From positions 892,093 through 956,092 of the forward strand of contig NZ_MASW01000007.1 of assembly GCF_003202285.1 (NCBI RefSeq): a DNA stretch of 64,000 nt, in the 5' to 3' direction. The position numbers and the translations under genes were made by a program. The DNA comes from Prauserella muralis. GTDB lineage: Bacteria; Actinomycetota; Actinomycetes; Mycobacteriales; Pseudonocardiaceae. Of the stretch, positions 29,152 through 38,549 are shown piece after piece (position 1 is the stretch's first letter; every line of letters starts with the position of its first letter). The notes beneath the pieces are model-generated. The model made no database searches. It saw nothing but the letters and a program-made list of their open reading frames with translations, and was not told the DNA's origin.

Positions 29152-30535
29152 GGGCGGGCCCCGGTTCCAGCGCTGCGACCGCCGCCGCGAACGCGTCACC
29201 GCGTGCCGCGTAGTCGCGGAACATGTCCAGCGACGCCGCCGCGGGCGCGAGCACCACGGCGTCGCCGGGGCGCGCCAGTGCCCGAGCCGCGTTCACCGCC
29301 ACAGTCATGGGTTCATCGTCACCCGGATCGAGCCTCGTGACGGGCACATCCGGGGCGTGTCGCGCAACAGCGGCCGCGATCACGTCCGCGTCCGCGCCGA
29401 GCAGGATCGCCGCGCGCAGGCGCCCGGCGACGGTCGCCACCAGCTCGTCCACCGAGGCGCCCTTGAGCAGCCCGCCCGCGATCCACACCACGCTCGGGTG
29501 CGCGAGCAGGGAGCCCGCGGCCGCGTGCGGGTTGGTGGCCTTGGAGTCGTTGACATAGCGGACCCCGTCGATCTCGGCGACCTCCACCGCCCGGTGCGCG
29601 CCAGGCCGGAAGGCCCGCAGGCCCTTGGCCACGGCGTCGGCGGGCACCCCGTACGCCCTGGCGAGCGCGGCCGCGGCGAGGGCATTGCCGACGTTGTGCG
29701 GGCCGCCGGGGCGGACGTCGGACAGGCAGGCCAGCTCCTCGGCGCTGGTCGCGGGGTCGGCCACGAAGGCGCGGTCGACCAGCAGGTCCTCGACCACGCC
29801 CAGCTCGCCGGGGCCGGGAGCGTCCAGGCCGAAGGCCACCCGCCGGGCGCTGGCCGGAGCGTGCTCGGCGGCCAGCCGCGCCGAGGTGGCGTCGGCGAGG
29901 TTGTGCACCGCCGTGGCCGAGCGCGCGTGGATGGAGCCCTTCGCCGCGGCGTACTCGGCGAAGGAGCCGTGCCAGTCGATGTGGTCCTCGGCGACGTTGA
30001 GCACCACCGATGCCCGCGGAGCCAGGGTGGCCGACCAGTGCAGCTGGAAGCTGGACAGCTCCACGGCGAGCGCCTCGTGGCCCGCCAGCACCGCGTCGAG
30101 CACGGCGAAGCCCACGTTGCCGCAGGCCACCGCGTCGACCCCGGCGGCACGCAGCACCGCCTCCAGCATGCCGACGGTGGTGGTCTTGCCGTTGGTGCCG
30201 GTGACGGCGAGCCACGCTGGTGGCCGCTCGAGGTCCTGCCCGATGCGCCAGGCCAGCTCGACGTCGCCGATCACCTCGACGCCCCGGGCCGCCGCCGCGG
30301 TGAGCAGCGGCGCCGTGGGCCGCCAGCCAGGGCTCGTCACCACCAGCGCGGTGCCCTCGGGCGGGCTGTCCAGGCCGGGCACCAGGTCGGCGCCGAGCCC
30401 TTCCAGCTCGGCGAGCCGCGCCGCGTTGCCGTCGGTGACGGTCACGTGGGCGCCGAGACCGGCCAGTGCCGTCGTCACCGACCTCCCCGTCACCCCGGCT
30501 CCGGCGACGAGCACCCGCGCTCCGGCGAGGTCCAT
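29138..30535 (-). CDS. murD: UDP-N-acetylmuramoylalanine--D-glutamate ligase
   Basis: 465 residues from ATG 30535, 5 nt after the mraY stop. The Rossmann-like N-terminus is RVLVAGAGVTGRSVTTALAG, the ATP loop is AVTGTNGKTTTVGML, the central motif is NVAEDHIDWHGSF, and the C-terminal ligase part is YVNDSKATNPHAAAGSL. It adds D-Glu to UDP-MurNAc-L-Ala. The reading frame stays open upstream through mraY, but that is antisense/frame shadow, not a fusion. Confidence 0.97.
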   Translation of the reverse strand: MDLAGARVLVAGAGVTGRSVTTALAGLGAHVTVTDGNAARLAELEGLGADLVPGLDSPPEGTALVVTSPGWRPTAPLLTAAAARGVEVIGDVELAWRIGQDLERPPAWLAVTGTNGKTTTVGMLEAVLRAAGVDAVACGNVGFAVLDAVLAGHEALAVELSSFQLHWSATLAPRASVVLNVAEDHIDWHGSFAEYAAAKGSIHARSATAVHNLADATSARLAAEHAPASARRVAFGLDAPGPGELGVVEDLLVDRAFVADPATSAEELACLSDVRPGGPHNVGNALAAAALARAYGVPADAVAKGLRAFRPGAHRAVEVAEIDGVRYVNDSKATNPHAAAGSLLAHPSVVWIAGGLLKGASVDELVATVAGRLRAAILLGADADVIAAAVARHAPDVPVTRLDPGDDEPMTVAVNAARALARPGDAVVLAPAAASLDMFRDYAARGDAFAAAVAALEPGPARDGG

Positions 30536-30540
30536 GACCG

Positions 30541-31626
30541 TCAGCCTCCTCCGAGGCCGAGCTGCTCGCTGTAGAACAGGCCGAGGCCGAACAGGCAGCA
30601 GATTCCGGCCAGCAGCCAGAACCGGATGATGACCGTGGTCTCCGCCCAGCCGGCCAGCTCGAAGTGGTGATGGAACGGGGCCATGCGGAACAGCCTGCGC
30701 CGGGTCGTACGGAACACCGCGATCTGCAGCACGACCGAGATCATCTCGACCACGAACAGCCCACCGATGACGATGGCCAGCAGCTCCGTGCGGGTGGTCA
30801 TGGACAGCCCGGCGACGAGGCCGCCGAGGGCCAGCGAGCCGGTGTCGCCCATGAAGATCTTCGCGGGCGCGGCGTTCCACCACAGGAACCCGACGCACGC
30901 GCCGGTCGCCGCGGCGGCCACCACCGCGAGGTCCAGCGGGTCGCGCACGTCGTAGCAGGCGGCCTGCGGCGACTCGACACAGCTGAGCCGCGCCTGCCAG
31001 AACGAGATCACCACGTAGGTCGCCAGCGCCATGGCGCCCGCGCCACCGGCGAGCCCGTCGAGGCCGTCGGTGAAGTTGACGGCGTTGGACCACGCGGAGA
31101 TCAGCAGGTAGCAGAAGATGATGAAGACCGGCACCGGGAAGAAGATCAGCGCCAGGTCCCGCACGTAGGACAGGTTCTGCGAGGCCGGGGTCAGCCCGTT
31201 GTCGTCGGGGAACTGCAGCACCAGCACCGCGAACACCACGGCGACCACCAGCTGCCCGACCAGCTTGGCCGTCTTGTTCAGCCCGAGGTTGCGCTGCTTG
31301 CGGATCTTGATGAAGTCGTCGAGGAAGCCGACGAGCCCGAGCGCCACGGCGAGGAACAGCACGAGCAGCCCGGAGGCGGTCGGCCCGTCGTTGGTCGAGT
31401 CGCGCAGCCAGTCGGCGAGGTGAGCGACGAAGTAGCCGACCACCAGCGCGACGATGATCGCGACGCCACCCATCGTCGGGGTGCCGCGCTTGGACTTGTG
31501 CCCCTCGGGGCCCTCCTCCCGGATCTCCTGGCCGAAACCCTGCCGCGAGAAGGTGCGGATGAGATAGGGGGTGAGCAGGATGGAGACCAGCAGCCCCACC
31601 GAGGCCGCGATCATGATGCTGATCAC
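30541..31626 (-). CDS. mraY: phospho-MurNAc-pentapeptide transferase MraY
   Basis: 361 residues, about ten TM segments. Family motifs: [37 protein letters not shown] (catalytic Asp-Asp), [16 protein letters not shown] and [16 protein letters not shown]. It transfers phospho-MurNAc-pentapeptide to undecaprenyl phosphate, forming lipid I. The GTG at 31626 overlaps the murF stop; the ATG at 31614 is an alternative start. Confidence 0.97.
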   Translation of the reverse strand: MISIMIAASVGLLVSILLTPYLIRTFSRQGFGQEIREEGPEGHKSKRGTPTMGGVAIIVALVVGYFVAHLADWLRDSTNDGPTASGLLVLFLAVALGLVGFLDDFIKIRKQRNLGLNKTAKLVGQLVVAVVFAVLVLQFPDDNGLTPASQNLSYVRDLALIFFPVPVFIIFCYLLISAWSNAVNFTDGLDGLAGGAGAMALATYVVISFWQARLSCVESPQAACYDVRDPLDLAVVAAAATGACVGFLWWNAAPAKIFMGDTGSLALGGLVAGLSMTTRTELLAIVIGGLFVVEMISVVLQIAVFRTTRRRLFRMAPFHHHFELAGWAETTVIIRFWLLAGICCLFGLGLFYSEQLGLGGG

Positions 31627-33110
31627 GCGTTACCGCCCTCCAGCAGGGCATCCGCCACGCGCCAGAGCTCGGCGACCTTGGACGCCTTCACGAGCACGAC
31701 GTCGCCGGGACGCAGCTCGTCGCGCAGCAGCGCGATCGCGGCGTCGGTGTCGGGCACCAGGACCGACTCCTCTCCCCAAGAACCCTCGTGGCTGGCTCCG
31801 TGGTGCATGGCGGCGGCGTCCGTGCCACTGCCGCCGACCACGACCAGCCTGCTGATGTTGAGCCGCACGGCGAGCCTGCCGATCTCGTCGTGCGCGGACA
31901 CGCTATCGGCACCCAGCTCGCCCATGACACCGAGGACCGCCCAAGATCGTCGCGGCTCCGCGGCCTGCGTCGCCGACGCCATCGAGGCGAGTGTCTTGAG
32001 CCCCGCGCGCATCGACTCCGGGTTGGCGTTGTAGGAGTCGTTGAGCACGGTGACGCCGTCGGCGCGGGTGGTGACCTCCATCCGGCGTGCGGAGCGGCGC
32101 TGCGCGGCGCTCAGGTGCCGCGCCACGTCGGCGACGGGTGAGCCGAGCTCCAGCGCCACGGCCGCGGCGGCGAGGGCGTTGCCGACGTGGTGCTCACCCA
32201 CCAGCTGGAGCGTCACGTCGGCCTCGCCCTGCGGGGCGAGGAGTCGGAACGAGGCCCTGGCGTGCTCGTCGAGGGTGACGTTCTCGGCGCGGACGGTGGC
32301 GGCCGCGCTCTCGCCGACGCCGACGACCCTCGCCGTCGTGCGCGCCGCCATGGCCGCCACGAGCGGGTCGTCGACGTTGAGCACGGCCACGCCCTCGGCG
32401 GGCAGCGCCTCCACCAGCTCGCCCTTGGCCTTGGCGATGCCCTCCCTCGACCCGAACTCGCCGACGTGCGCGCTGCCGACGTTGAGCACCACGCCGATGC
32501 GGGGCGGCGCCACGGCCGCCAGCTCGGCGATGTGGCCGGGCCCCCGCGCGGACAGCTCCAGCACCAGGTGGCGGGTGCCCGCGTCGGCCCGCAGCGCCGT
32601 CCACGGGTGGCCCAGCTCGTTGTTGAACGAGCCGGGCGGCGCCACGGTGGGACCCAGCGGCTCCAGCACCTGCGCGATGAGGTCCTTGGTGGAGGTCTTG
32701 CCCGAGGAGCCGGTGACCCCGACGACGGTGAGCGCGTCGCGGGACAGCACGGTGACCACGTGCCGCGCCAGCGCGGCGAGCGCGGCCAGCACGGCGGCAC
32801 CGGAGCCGTCGCGGTCGCCCGTCAGCGCCAGGGCCCGCTCGTGTGCCATGCCCTCCGGCAGCGGCGGCACGATCACGGCCGGGGCGTCCACCTCGCGGGC
32901 GGCCAGCACCCCGGCGGCGCCCGCGCGCACGGCCTGCGCGGCGAAGTCGTGGCCGTCGACGCGCTGCCCCGGCAGTGCGACGAAGAGGCCACCTTCGGTG
33001 AGCTGGCGGGAGTCGAACTCCACCGAGCCGGTGACGCGCTCGCCGCCGTCGGCGTGGTGCAGCCTGCCGCCGACGATGCCGGCGATCTCGGCCAGGGTCA
33101 GCTCGATCAC
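31623..33110 (-). CDS. murF: UDP-MurNAc-tripeptide--D-Ala-D-Ala ligase
   Basis: 495 residues from GTG 33110. The N-terminal domain has [20 protein letters not shown], the ATP loop is [20 protein letters not shown], and FNNELGHPW and [18 protein letters not shown] follow. It completes the UDP-MurNAc-pentapeptide. It is coupled by 4-nt overlaps to murE (33107-33110) and mraY (31623-31626). Confidence 0.97.
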   Translation of the reverse strand: MIELTLAEIAGIVGGRLHHADGGERVTGSVEFDSRQLTEGGLFVALPGQRVDGHDFAAQAVRAGAAGVLAAREVDAPAVIVPPLPEGMAHERALALTGDRDGSGAAVLAALAALARHVVTVLSRDALTVVGVTGSSGKTSTKDLIAQVLEPLGPTVAPPGSFNNELGHPWTALRADAGTRHLVLELSARGPGHIAELAAVAPPRIGVVLNVGSAHVGEFGSREGIAKAKGELVEALPAEGVAVLNVDDPLVAAMAARTTARVVGVGESAAATVRAENVTLDEHARASFRLLAPQGEADVTLQLVGEHHVGNALAAAAVALELGSPVADVARHLSAAQRRSARRMEVTTRADGVTVLNDSYNANPESMRAGLKTLASMASATQAAEPRRSWAVLGVMGELGADSVSAHDEIGRLAVRLNISRLVVVGGSGTDAAAMHHGASHEGSWGEESVLVPDTDAAIALLRDELRPGDVVLVKASKVAELWRVADALLEGGNA

Positions 33111-34705
33111 ACGCTCACCTCGAGTCGGTAGCGGATGGCGGCCTCCAGTTCGTCGCGGTCGGAGAACGGGTGCACGACACCGGCGATCTCCTGCCCGGTC
33201 TCGTGTCCCTTGCCCGCGACGAGCACGACGTCGCCGGGCCTCGCCCGTTCGACGGCGGCGGCGATGGCGTCGCGGCGGTCGCCGATCTCCAGCACCTCGG
33301 CCGACTGGGCGGGGCTGACGGCACGCGCCCCGGCGAGCATCGCCGCCCTGATGGCGGCCGGGTCCTCGCTGCGCGGGTTGTCGTCGGTGACGATCACCAG
33401 GTCGCTGCCGCGGACGGCGGCCTCGCCCATGACGGGCCGCTTGGCCGTGTCGCGGTCGCCACCGCAGCCGAGCACGGTGATGATGCGGCCCTCGGTGCGG
33501 GCGCGCAGGGCCTGCAGGGCCTGGGTGACGGCGGCGGGCTTGTGCGCGTAGTCGACGACGGCGGTGAACGGCTGGCCCAGGTACACACGCTCCATCCGGC
33601 CGGGGACCTCGACGCCGGCCAGCCCGGCGACGATGTCGTCCAGCGACACCCCGGCGGTGTCCAGGATCGCCGCGGCGAGCGCGGCGTTGGCGACGTTGAA
33701 CTCCCCCGGAAGGGGCAGCGTCGCGGTGGCGGTGCGGCCGTCGGGCGCGTGCAGCAGGAACACCTGCTCGCCGGTGGGCGTGATGGCGATGTCGCTCGCG
33801 CGCCATGCCGCGTCGGTGCCGGGTTCGGTGGACACGGTCACGGTCTGCGGGGTGACCAGCGCCTCGCCCCACGCGCTGTCGACCACCACGACCTCGTGCG
33901 TCGAGCGGCCGTCGAACAGCAGCGACTTGGCGGCGAAGTACTCCTCCATGTCGCGGTGGAAGTCGAGGTGGTCCTGCGAGAGGTTGGTGAATGCGCCGAC
34001 GCTGAACCGCGTGCCGTTCACCCTGCCGAGTGCGAGCGCGTGGCTGGAGACCTCCATCGCCACGTGCGTGACGCCCTGCTCGACCATGACGGCGAACAGC
34101 GCCTGCAGGTCCGGCGCCTCCGGGGTGGTGAAGGCGCTGGCGAGCCGCTCGGAGCCGATGCGGGTCTCGACGGTGCCGATGAGCCCGGTGGCCAGTCCCG
34201 CGGCGCGCAGCCCGGACTCGACGAGGTAGGCGGTGGTGGTCTTGCCCGACGTGCCGGTGACGCCGAGCACCGAGAGCTTCAGCGAGGGCTCGCCGTAGAT
34301 CCACGCGGCGACGGAGCCGAGCACGCCCCGGGGGTCGCCGTGCACCAGGACGGGCACGGGCGCGTCGCGCAGTGCGGGCCGCTGGGCGCCGTCCTCGTCG
34401 GTGAGCACCGCGGCGGCGCCCGCGGCGATGGCCGCGTCGGCGAAGTCCGCGCCGTGCGCGCGGGCGCCGGGCAACGCGGCGAACAGGTCGCCGGGGATGA
34501 CGTGCTGGGCGCGCAGCGTCGCGCCGGTCACCGTCAGCTCGGCGTCGGCCGGGTCGGCGATGAGGCGCGCGTCGGCGCGGGCGACCAGCGTCGTCAAGGA
34601 GACCGGCTCGATCAGGCCCGGCCGCGGCGGCGCGGCGACGACCTTCGCCGGGCTGTGCGGTACCTGCCCTCCGCGCGCGGCCTGCTCGTCGTTGTTGACA
34701 GACAC
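33107..34705 (-). CDS. murE: UDP-MurNAc-dipeptide--meso-DAP ligase
   Basis: 532 residues, GTG start. The ATP loop is SVLGVTGTSGKTTTAYLVES, then FTNLSQDHLDFHRDMEEYF. The amino-acid specificity motif DNPRSEDP, typical of meso-diaminopimelate enzymes, is present, consistent with a type IV wall. It is the first recognised gene of this dcw fragment. Upstream lies a repeat-bearing gap and then the mce4 locus, not ftsI. Confidence 0.97.
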   Translation of the reverse strand: MSVNNDEQAARGGQVPHSPAKVVAAPPRPGLIEPVSLTTLVARADARLIADPADAELTVTGATLRAQHVIPGDLFAALPGARAHGADFADAAIAAGAAAVLTDEDGAQRPALRDAPVPVLVHGDPRGVLGSVAAWIYGEPSLKLSVLGVTGTSGKTTTAYLVESGLRAAGLATGLIGTVETRIGSERLASAFTTPEAPDLQALFAVMVEQGVTHVAMEVSSHALALGRVNGTRFSVGAFTNLSQDHLDFHRDMEEYFAAKSLLFDGRSTHEVVVVDSAWGEALVTPQTVTVSTEPGTDAAWRASDIAITPTGEQVFLLHAPDGRTATATLPLPGEFNVANAALAAAILDTAGVSLDDIVAGLAGVEVPGRMERVYLGQPFTAVVDYAHKPAAVTQALQALRARTEGRIITVLGCGGDRDTAKRPVMGEAAVRGSDLVIVTDDNPRSEDPAAIRAAMLAGARAVSPAQSAEVLEIGDRRDAIAAAVERARPGDVVLVAGKGHETGQEIAGVVHPFSDRDELEAAIRYRLEVSV

Positions 34706-34750
34706 GCGGGAAGGTTACCGGCGAGGGTGTCCGGCGATGCGCCCGCCCTG

Positions 34751-34862
34751 CGCCGGTGTGTTGGCCTTCCGCGCCGCCGTGTCGGCCGTCCGCGTCGCCG
34801 TGTTGGTGCTGTACGTTGCCGTGCCGGGGATCCGTGACGCCCGGGCGGCCAACACACCGGCG
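34751..34862. repeat. 112-bp element with 16-bp inverted ends and four ~21-bp internal units
   Basis: CGCCGGTGTGTTGGCC (34751-34766) and GGCCAACACACCGGCG (34847-34862) are exact inverted repeats. Between them, four units of 21 bp each begin GTG and end GCC or CC (34758, 34779, 34800, 34821). Units 1 and 2 are closely related; units 3 and 4 are degenerate. The element fills most of the 190-bp gap between the Mce-associated genes and murE. A terminator, or a non-autonomous repeat, is possible. Confidence 0.75.
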
Positions 34863-34895
34863 TGCGGGGTGAACACGCCTGCCGGCGCGCTCGGG

Positions 34896-35423
34896 TCACA
34901 CGCTCGTGAGGCTCGTGATCTTCCATTGGCCGCCGGTGTTCTCGGCGGTGACCACGAGCACGGCGGTGGCCGATTCCTGGCGGTCGTTGCCGGCCGTGTG
35001 CAGTGTCTGCTGGTCGAGCAACGCCAGCAGGTGCGCCCGCTGCGCGGTCAGGGACCGCACACCGAGCGAGCGCACCGTGGTGGTGCGCACGAGCTTGCCG
35101 TCGCGCGCCTGCGCCTTCGCGGCGGCGAAGCTGCGGCCGTACTGCTCGACGGCCTCGCCCGCGAGCACCCGCTCGGCGGCCCGTTCGGTGCGGGCGAGGT
35201 TGTTGTAGTCGTACGAGAAGATCGACTTGAGCGCGCCCGTCACCTGCCGGGTGACCTCCCGCGTGGCCACCGGATCGGCCAGCGCGACGTTGTCGCCCGC
35301 CGCCCGCAGCTGCCGCGCCTGCAGCCCCGACCACACGGCGGCGCCCGCCGCGAGCACGATGACGGCGGCCAGCACGGCCATGATCGTGGCCCTGCGCCGC
35401 TGGGCGCCACCGGCGCCGTTCAC
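34896..35423 (-). CDS. Mce-associated membrane protein (second of pair)
   Basis: 175 residues from GTG 35423, whose overlap with the upstream stop (GTGA) fixes the start. A basic N-terminus precedes one TM (IMAVLAAVIVLAAGAAVW). An extracytoplasmic domain follows, with DPVATREVTRQVTGALKSIF and FSYDYNNLARTERAAERVLA; SYDY resembles the signature of Mce-associated (Mam/Rv3492c-type) proteins. It probably stabilises the Mce4 complex. A small SnoaL/NTF2-like domain is likely. Confidence 0.82.
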   Translation of the reverse strand: MNGAGGAQRRRATIMAVLAAVIVLAAGAAVWSGLQARQLRAAGDNVALADPVATREVTRQVTGALKSIFSYDYNNLARTERAAERVLAGEAVEQYGRSFAAAKAQARDGKLVRTTTVRSLGVRSLTAQRAHLLALLDQQTLHTAGNDRQESATAVLVVTAENTGGQWKITSLTSV

Positions 35424-36109
35424 GACGACACCGCCTGTACGGCGCTGATCTTCCAGCCCTCGCCGGTGCGCTGTGCCTGCACGGTCAGCCTGCTCCGGCT
35501 GGGTGCGGGCTGAGTGTCGCGGGTGCCGAGCCGCACGTCCAGCACGGCCAGCAGCCGCGCCGTGCCCAGGCGGCGGTCGAGCTCGGTGACGGCGAGCTCG
35601 CGCACGCTCGCGCTCGCGACCGTTCGCGTGCCCGCGGCGCGGTCGAGCTGGAGCTGCCGGTCCTTGGACAGGTCCTCGCCGAGCTTGCCGGTGGTGACCC
35701 GCAGCCACTCGTCGACGTCGGAGCGTGCCGTGCGGTGGTCGATGGTGTGCAGGGTGACCAGCGCGGCGGAGATGTCGGCGACGACCGTGTCGCGTTCGCG
35801 GGCCAGCTCGAGCCGGTCGTCGTGGGCCGCGCTCCACCAGCTGAAGCCGAACCACCCCGCGACGAGCAGGGCCACCACCGCGACGGCGGCGAGCATCCGC
35901 AGCGCGCGGGGGTCCGCGGCGGGCCGCTCGCCGGCCGCGGCCTGCTCCGCAGCGACACCCTCGTCCGCGCCGGCGGCGTCCTCCGCGACGGCGGTGTCCT
36001 CCGGCGTCGTGACCTCACCGCCGGCCTGCTCGCCGGTCCCGTTGTGGGTGTCGCCGGTGTCGCCGGTGTCGTCGCTGGCCCTCGGGCGCGGGCTCGGCCG
36101 GGGTGTCAC
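35420..36109 (-). CDS. Mce-associated membrane protein (first of pair)
   Basis: 229 residues from GTG 36109, which overlaps the mce4F stop. The N-terminal ~80 residues are acidic and low-complexity (Asp/Thr/Gly then Glu/Ala). One TM follows (MLAAVAVVALLVAGWFGFSWW), then an extracytoplasmic Mam-type domain ending TGEGWKISAVQAVSS, the same terminal pattern as its partner. It corresponds by position to Rv3493c downstream of mce4F. Confidence 0.82.
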   Translation of the reverse strand: MTPRPSPRPRASDDTGDTGDTHNGTGEQAGGEVTTPEDTAVAEDAAGADEGVAAEQAAAGERPAADPRALRMLAAVAVVALLVAGWFGFSWWSAAHDDRLELARERDTVVADISAALVTLHTIDHRTARSDVDEWLRVTTGKLGEDLSKDRQLQLDRAAGTRTVASASVRELAVTELDRRLGTARLLAVLDVRLGTRDTQPAPSRSRLTVQAQRTGEGWKISAVQAVSS

Positions 36110-37365
36110 CGGGGCAACCCCAGCAGGCCACCGAGCCCCTGGCCGGTGCCGCCGGTGACGTAGCCCAGCAGCCCTGGCAGGCCGTCCCGGCGCGGAACGC
36201 CGTCCGTGCTGGGCTGCTGCGCCTGCTGTGTCGGCACCTCCGGCACGTCGGCGGGCATGCCCGCGTACGGCGCGTTCTGCGCGCCCCGCACGCCGGTCGG
36301 GCTGCCGGGCGGCTCGGCACAGTAGGCGCCGGTGTTGGGCGGGGCGTCGCTCTCGTCGCTCGCTGGCCGCTGCCGGGTGCCCTCGTAACCCTTGGTGCAC
36401 GACGGCGGATCGAAGAGGTTGAACACGAACCCGAGGTGGCCCTCGCCGTTGGAGGTCACCGACCGGGTGAACGCCGAGATCACCGGGTACGCCACGAGCA
36501 GCTGCTCGATCGCGTCCGTGCGGGCGGTGGTGATCTTGGACGTGGTGAGCAGGTTGGCCATGACGATGCCCGCGTCGGTGCCGGACTCGGCGAGCACGTC
36601 GCGCACCTCGCGGCTAAGCTTGGGCGCCTCGTCGATCACCCTGCGCAGGTCGGGATCGGCCTTCTTCAGCTCGGACGCGATGGTGCGCAGCCCGCCGGCG
36701 AGCGCGGCGATGTCGTCCGCCTGACGGCGCTGGGTCTCCAGCACCAGGCGGCCGTCGGAGAGCAGGGCCCGCGTCTGGGGCAGGTGCTCGGCGGCCGTGG
36801 CCGTGAACGAACTGGTCATGTCGAGTAGTTCCTGCAGGTCCCCTCCCGCGCCCGCGAACGCGTCGTAGGTCTCGTCGACCACCGTACGCAACGAGCGGGT
36901 GTCCACACTGGCCACCAGGTTGTCGAGGTTGGCGAGCACCGTGTCCGGCGCGAGCGGCAGCGAGGTGCGGTCCTGTTCGATCGTGGAGCCGTGCTCCAGG
37001 TACGGGCCGTCGTCGTCGGCGGGCACGAGGTCCACGTACTGCTCGCCGACGGCCGACCGGTTGGACACCGCGGCGTGGGTGTCCGCCGGGATCCGTGGTG
37101 CGTCCGAGCCGATGTCGAGGGTCAGCTCCACACCGCGCTCGGTGAGGTTCATCGCCGCGACCTTGCCGACCGCTACACCCCGGTAGGTGACCTCGGCGTT
37201 GACGAAGATGCCCCCGGAGTCGGCGAGCCGCACGGTGACCGCGTACCCCCGGGTGCCGAACAGCCGGTCCAGCCCCGCGTAGTTGACGCCGACGACGGCC
37301 ACCGAGACCACAGCGACGACGAGGAAGGCGAGCAACTTGATCCGGTGCTTTCCGGTGAGCATCAC
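36106..37365 (-). CDS. mce4F: Mce family protein Mce4F
   Basis: 419 residues. The N-terminal TM is IKLLAFLVVAVVSVAVVGVN, the MlaD/Mce domain is FVNAEVTYRGVAVGKVAAMN, and a long helical region (~110-300) rich in heptads follows. The C-terminus is Pro/Gly-rich with Cys residues. It is one of six Mce subunits thought to form a hydrophobic tunnel between membrane and outer envelope. It overlaps mce4E (37362-37365); GTG 37365 has better spacing to GGAGG than the ATG at 37362. Confidence 0.88.
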   Translation of the reverse strand: MMLTGKHRIKLLAFLVVAVVSVAVVGVNYAGLDRLFGTRGYAVTVRLADSGGIFVNAEVTYRGVAVGKVAAMNLTERGVELTLDIGSDAPRIPADTHAAVSNRSAVGEQYVDLVPADDDGPYLEHGSTIEQDRTSLPLAPDTVLANLDNLVASVDTRSLRTVVDETYDAFAGAGGDLQELLDMTSSFTATAAEHLPQTRALLSDGRLVLETQRRQADDIAALAGGLRTIASELKKADPDLRRVIDEAPKLSREVRDVLAESGTDAGIVMANLLTTSKITTARTDAIEQLLVAYPVISAFTRSVTSNGEGHLGFVFNLFDPPSCTKGYEGTRQRPASDESDAPPNTGAYCAEPPGSPTGVRGAQNAPYAGMPADVPEVPTQQAQQPSTDGVPRRDGLPGLLGYVTGGTGQGLGGLLGLPR

Positions 37366-38549
37366 CCGCCACCTCCCGTCAGGCCGCCCAGCAGGCTCCC
37401 CAGTACGCCGCCCTGCTGCGCGGGCACCGGCGTCCGTGGCAGCGGCAGCGCCGGTGCCGTGCCGTCACCGCCGCTGCCCTGGCCCGTCCCCGGCACGGCG
37501 CCGGTGACCGGGTTCGGCGGCACGGGCAGGATCGGCTGCGACGAGTTGGTGAAGTTCTGCAGCAGCAGGTCCAGGTTGAGATCGACGCGCGCGTGGACGT
37601 TGGCGTAGTCGCCGCGGATCACCGCGCCCGCGGAGTCCGGGAACGGGTAGGTCGGCAGGATCTGCAGCGCGATGGGCAGGTTCGTCCCGGCCTCGGCCAG
37701 CTTGCGCAGCGTCGGCTCCAGGGCGCGCAGGTTCGCGACGAGCTGGTCGCGGCTGCGGTTGACGGTGTCGACGGCCACGCCGGAGAGCGCGTCGAGCGAC
37801 TGCAGCATCCCGACGAGCTGGTCGCGCTGCGCGGTGACGACCCGCAGGCCGGGTTCCAGGTGGTCCAGGGCGGTGTTCAGGTTGCCCTGCTGCGCCACCA
37901 GCGTGCTCGACAGCCGGTTCAGCCCGTCGATGGCGCGCACGATCTCGCCCTTCTGCCCGTCCAGCTCGGTGGCGATCTCGTCGACCCTGGCGAGCAGGGT
38001 GCGCACCTCGGCCTCGTTGCCGGACAGCGCGGCGTTCAGCTCGCGGGTGATGTTCGACAGCTGGCCGATGCCGCCGCCGTTGAGCAGCAGTGACAGCGCG
38101 CCGAGCACCTCCTCCACCTCCGGGTTGCGGTTGGTGCGCGACAGCGGGATGCGGGCGCCGTCGGTGAGGCGTCCGGTGGCCTGCTCCGCCGAGGGGGCCC
38201 GCAGCTCGACGAACTTCTCCCCCAGCAGGCTCGACTGGCGCAGCAGTGCGGCGGAGTTGGCGGGCAGCTCGATGTCGCCGTTGACGGCCATGGTGACGAT
38301 GGCGGACTTGGCGTCGTCGGCCAGCGCGACCTTCTCGACCCTGCCGACGGCGACGTCGTTGACCTTGACGCTGGCCTGCGGCACGAGGTCGAGCACGTCG
38401 CCGAACTGCGCGGTGATCCGGTACGGGTGGTCACCGAGGTCGGCGCCACCGGGCAGCGGCGTGTTGTAGAGGCCGGAGAACCCGGCCTCGCCGCAGCCCG
38501 CGAGCAGCAGGGCCGCGGCGGCGAGGGTGGCGGCGAGTGCGCGTCTCAT
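37362..38549 (-). CDS. mce4E: Mce family lipoprotein Mce4E
   Basis: 395 residues. The signal peptide ends in a lipobox (AALLLAGCGEAG), so Cys ~19 is lipidated, as in the E-position (LprN-type) Mce protein. The Mce domain has VLDLVPQASVKVNDVAVGRV. A helical needle region follows, then a Pro/Gly-rich tail. The ATG overlaps the mce4D stop (ATGA 38546-38549). Confidence 0.9.
   Translation of the reverse strand: MRRALAATLAAAALLLAGCGEAGFSGLYNTPLPGGADLGDHPYRITAQFGDVLDLVPQASVKVNDVAVGRVEKVALADDAKSAIVTMAVNGDIELPANSAALLRQSSLLGEKFVELRAPSAEQATGRLTDGARIPLSRTNRNPEVEEVLGALSLLLNGGGIGQLSNITRELNAALSGNEAEVRTLLARVDEIATELDGQKGEIVRAIDGLNRLSSTLVAQQGNLNTALDHLEPGLRVVTAQRDQLVGMLQSLDALSGVAVDTVNRSRDQLVANLRALEPTLRKLAEAGTNLPIALQILPTYPFPDSAGAVIRGDYANVHARVDLNLDLLLQNFTNSSQPILPVPPNPVTGAVPGTGQGSGGDGTAPALPLPRTPVPAQQGGVLGSLLGGLTGGGG

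Noticed and set aside
29138-31651. Apparent 837-residue fusion covering murD and mraY
   Set aside because: mraY has its own intact frame with all motifs; the murD frame upstream of 30535 is only an open shadow.
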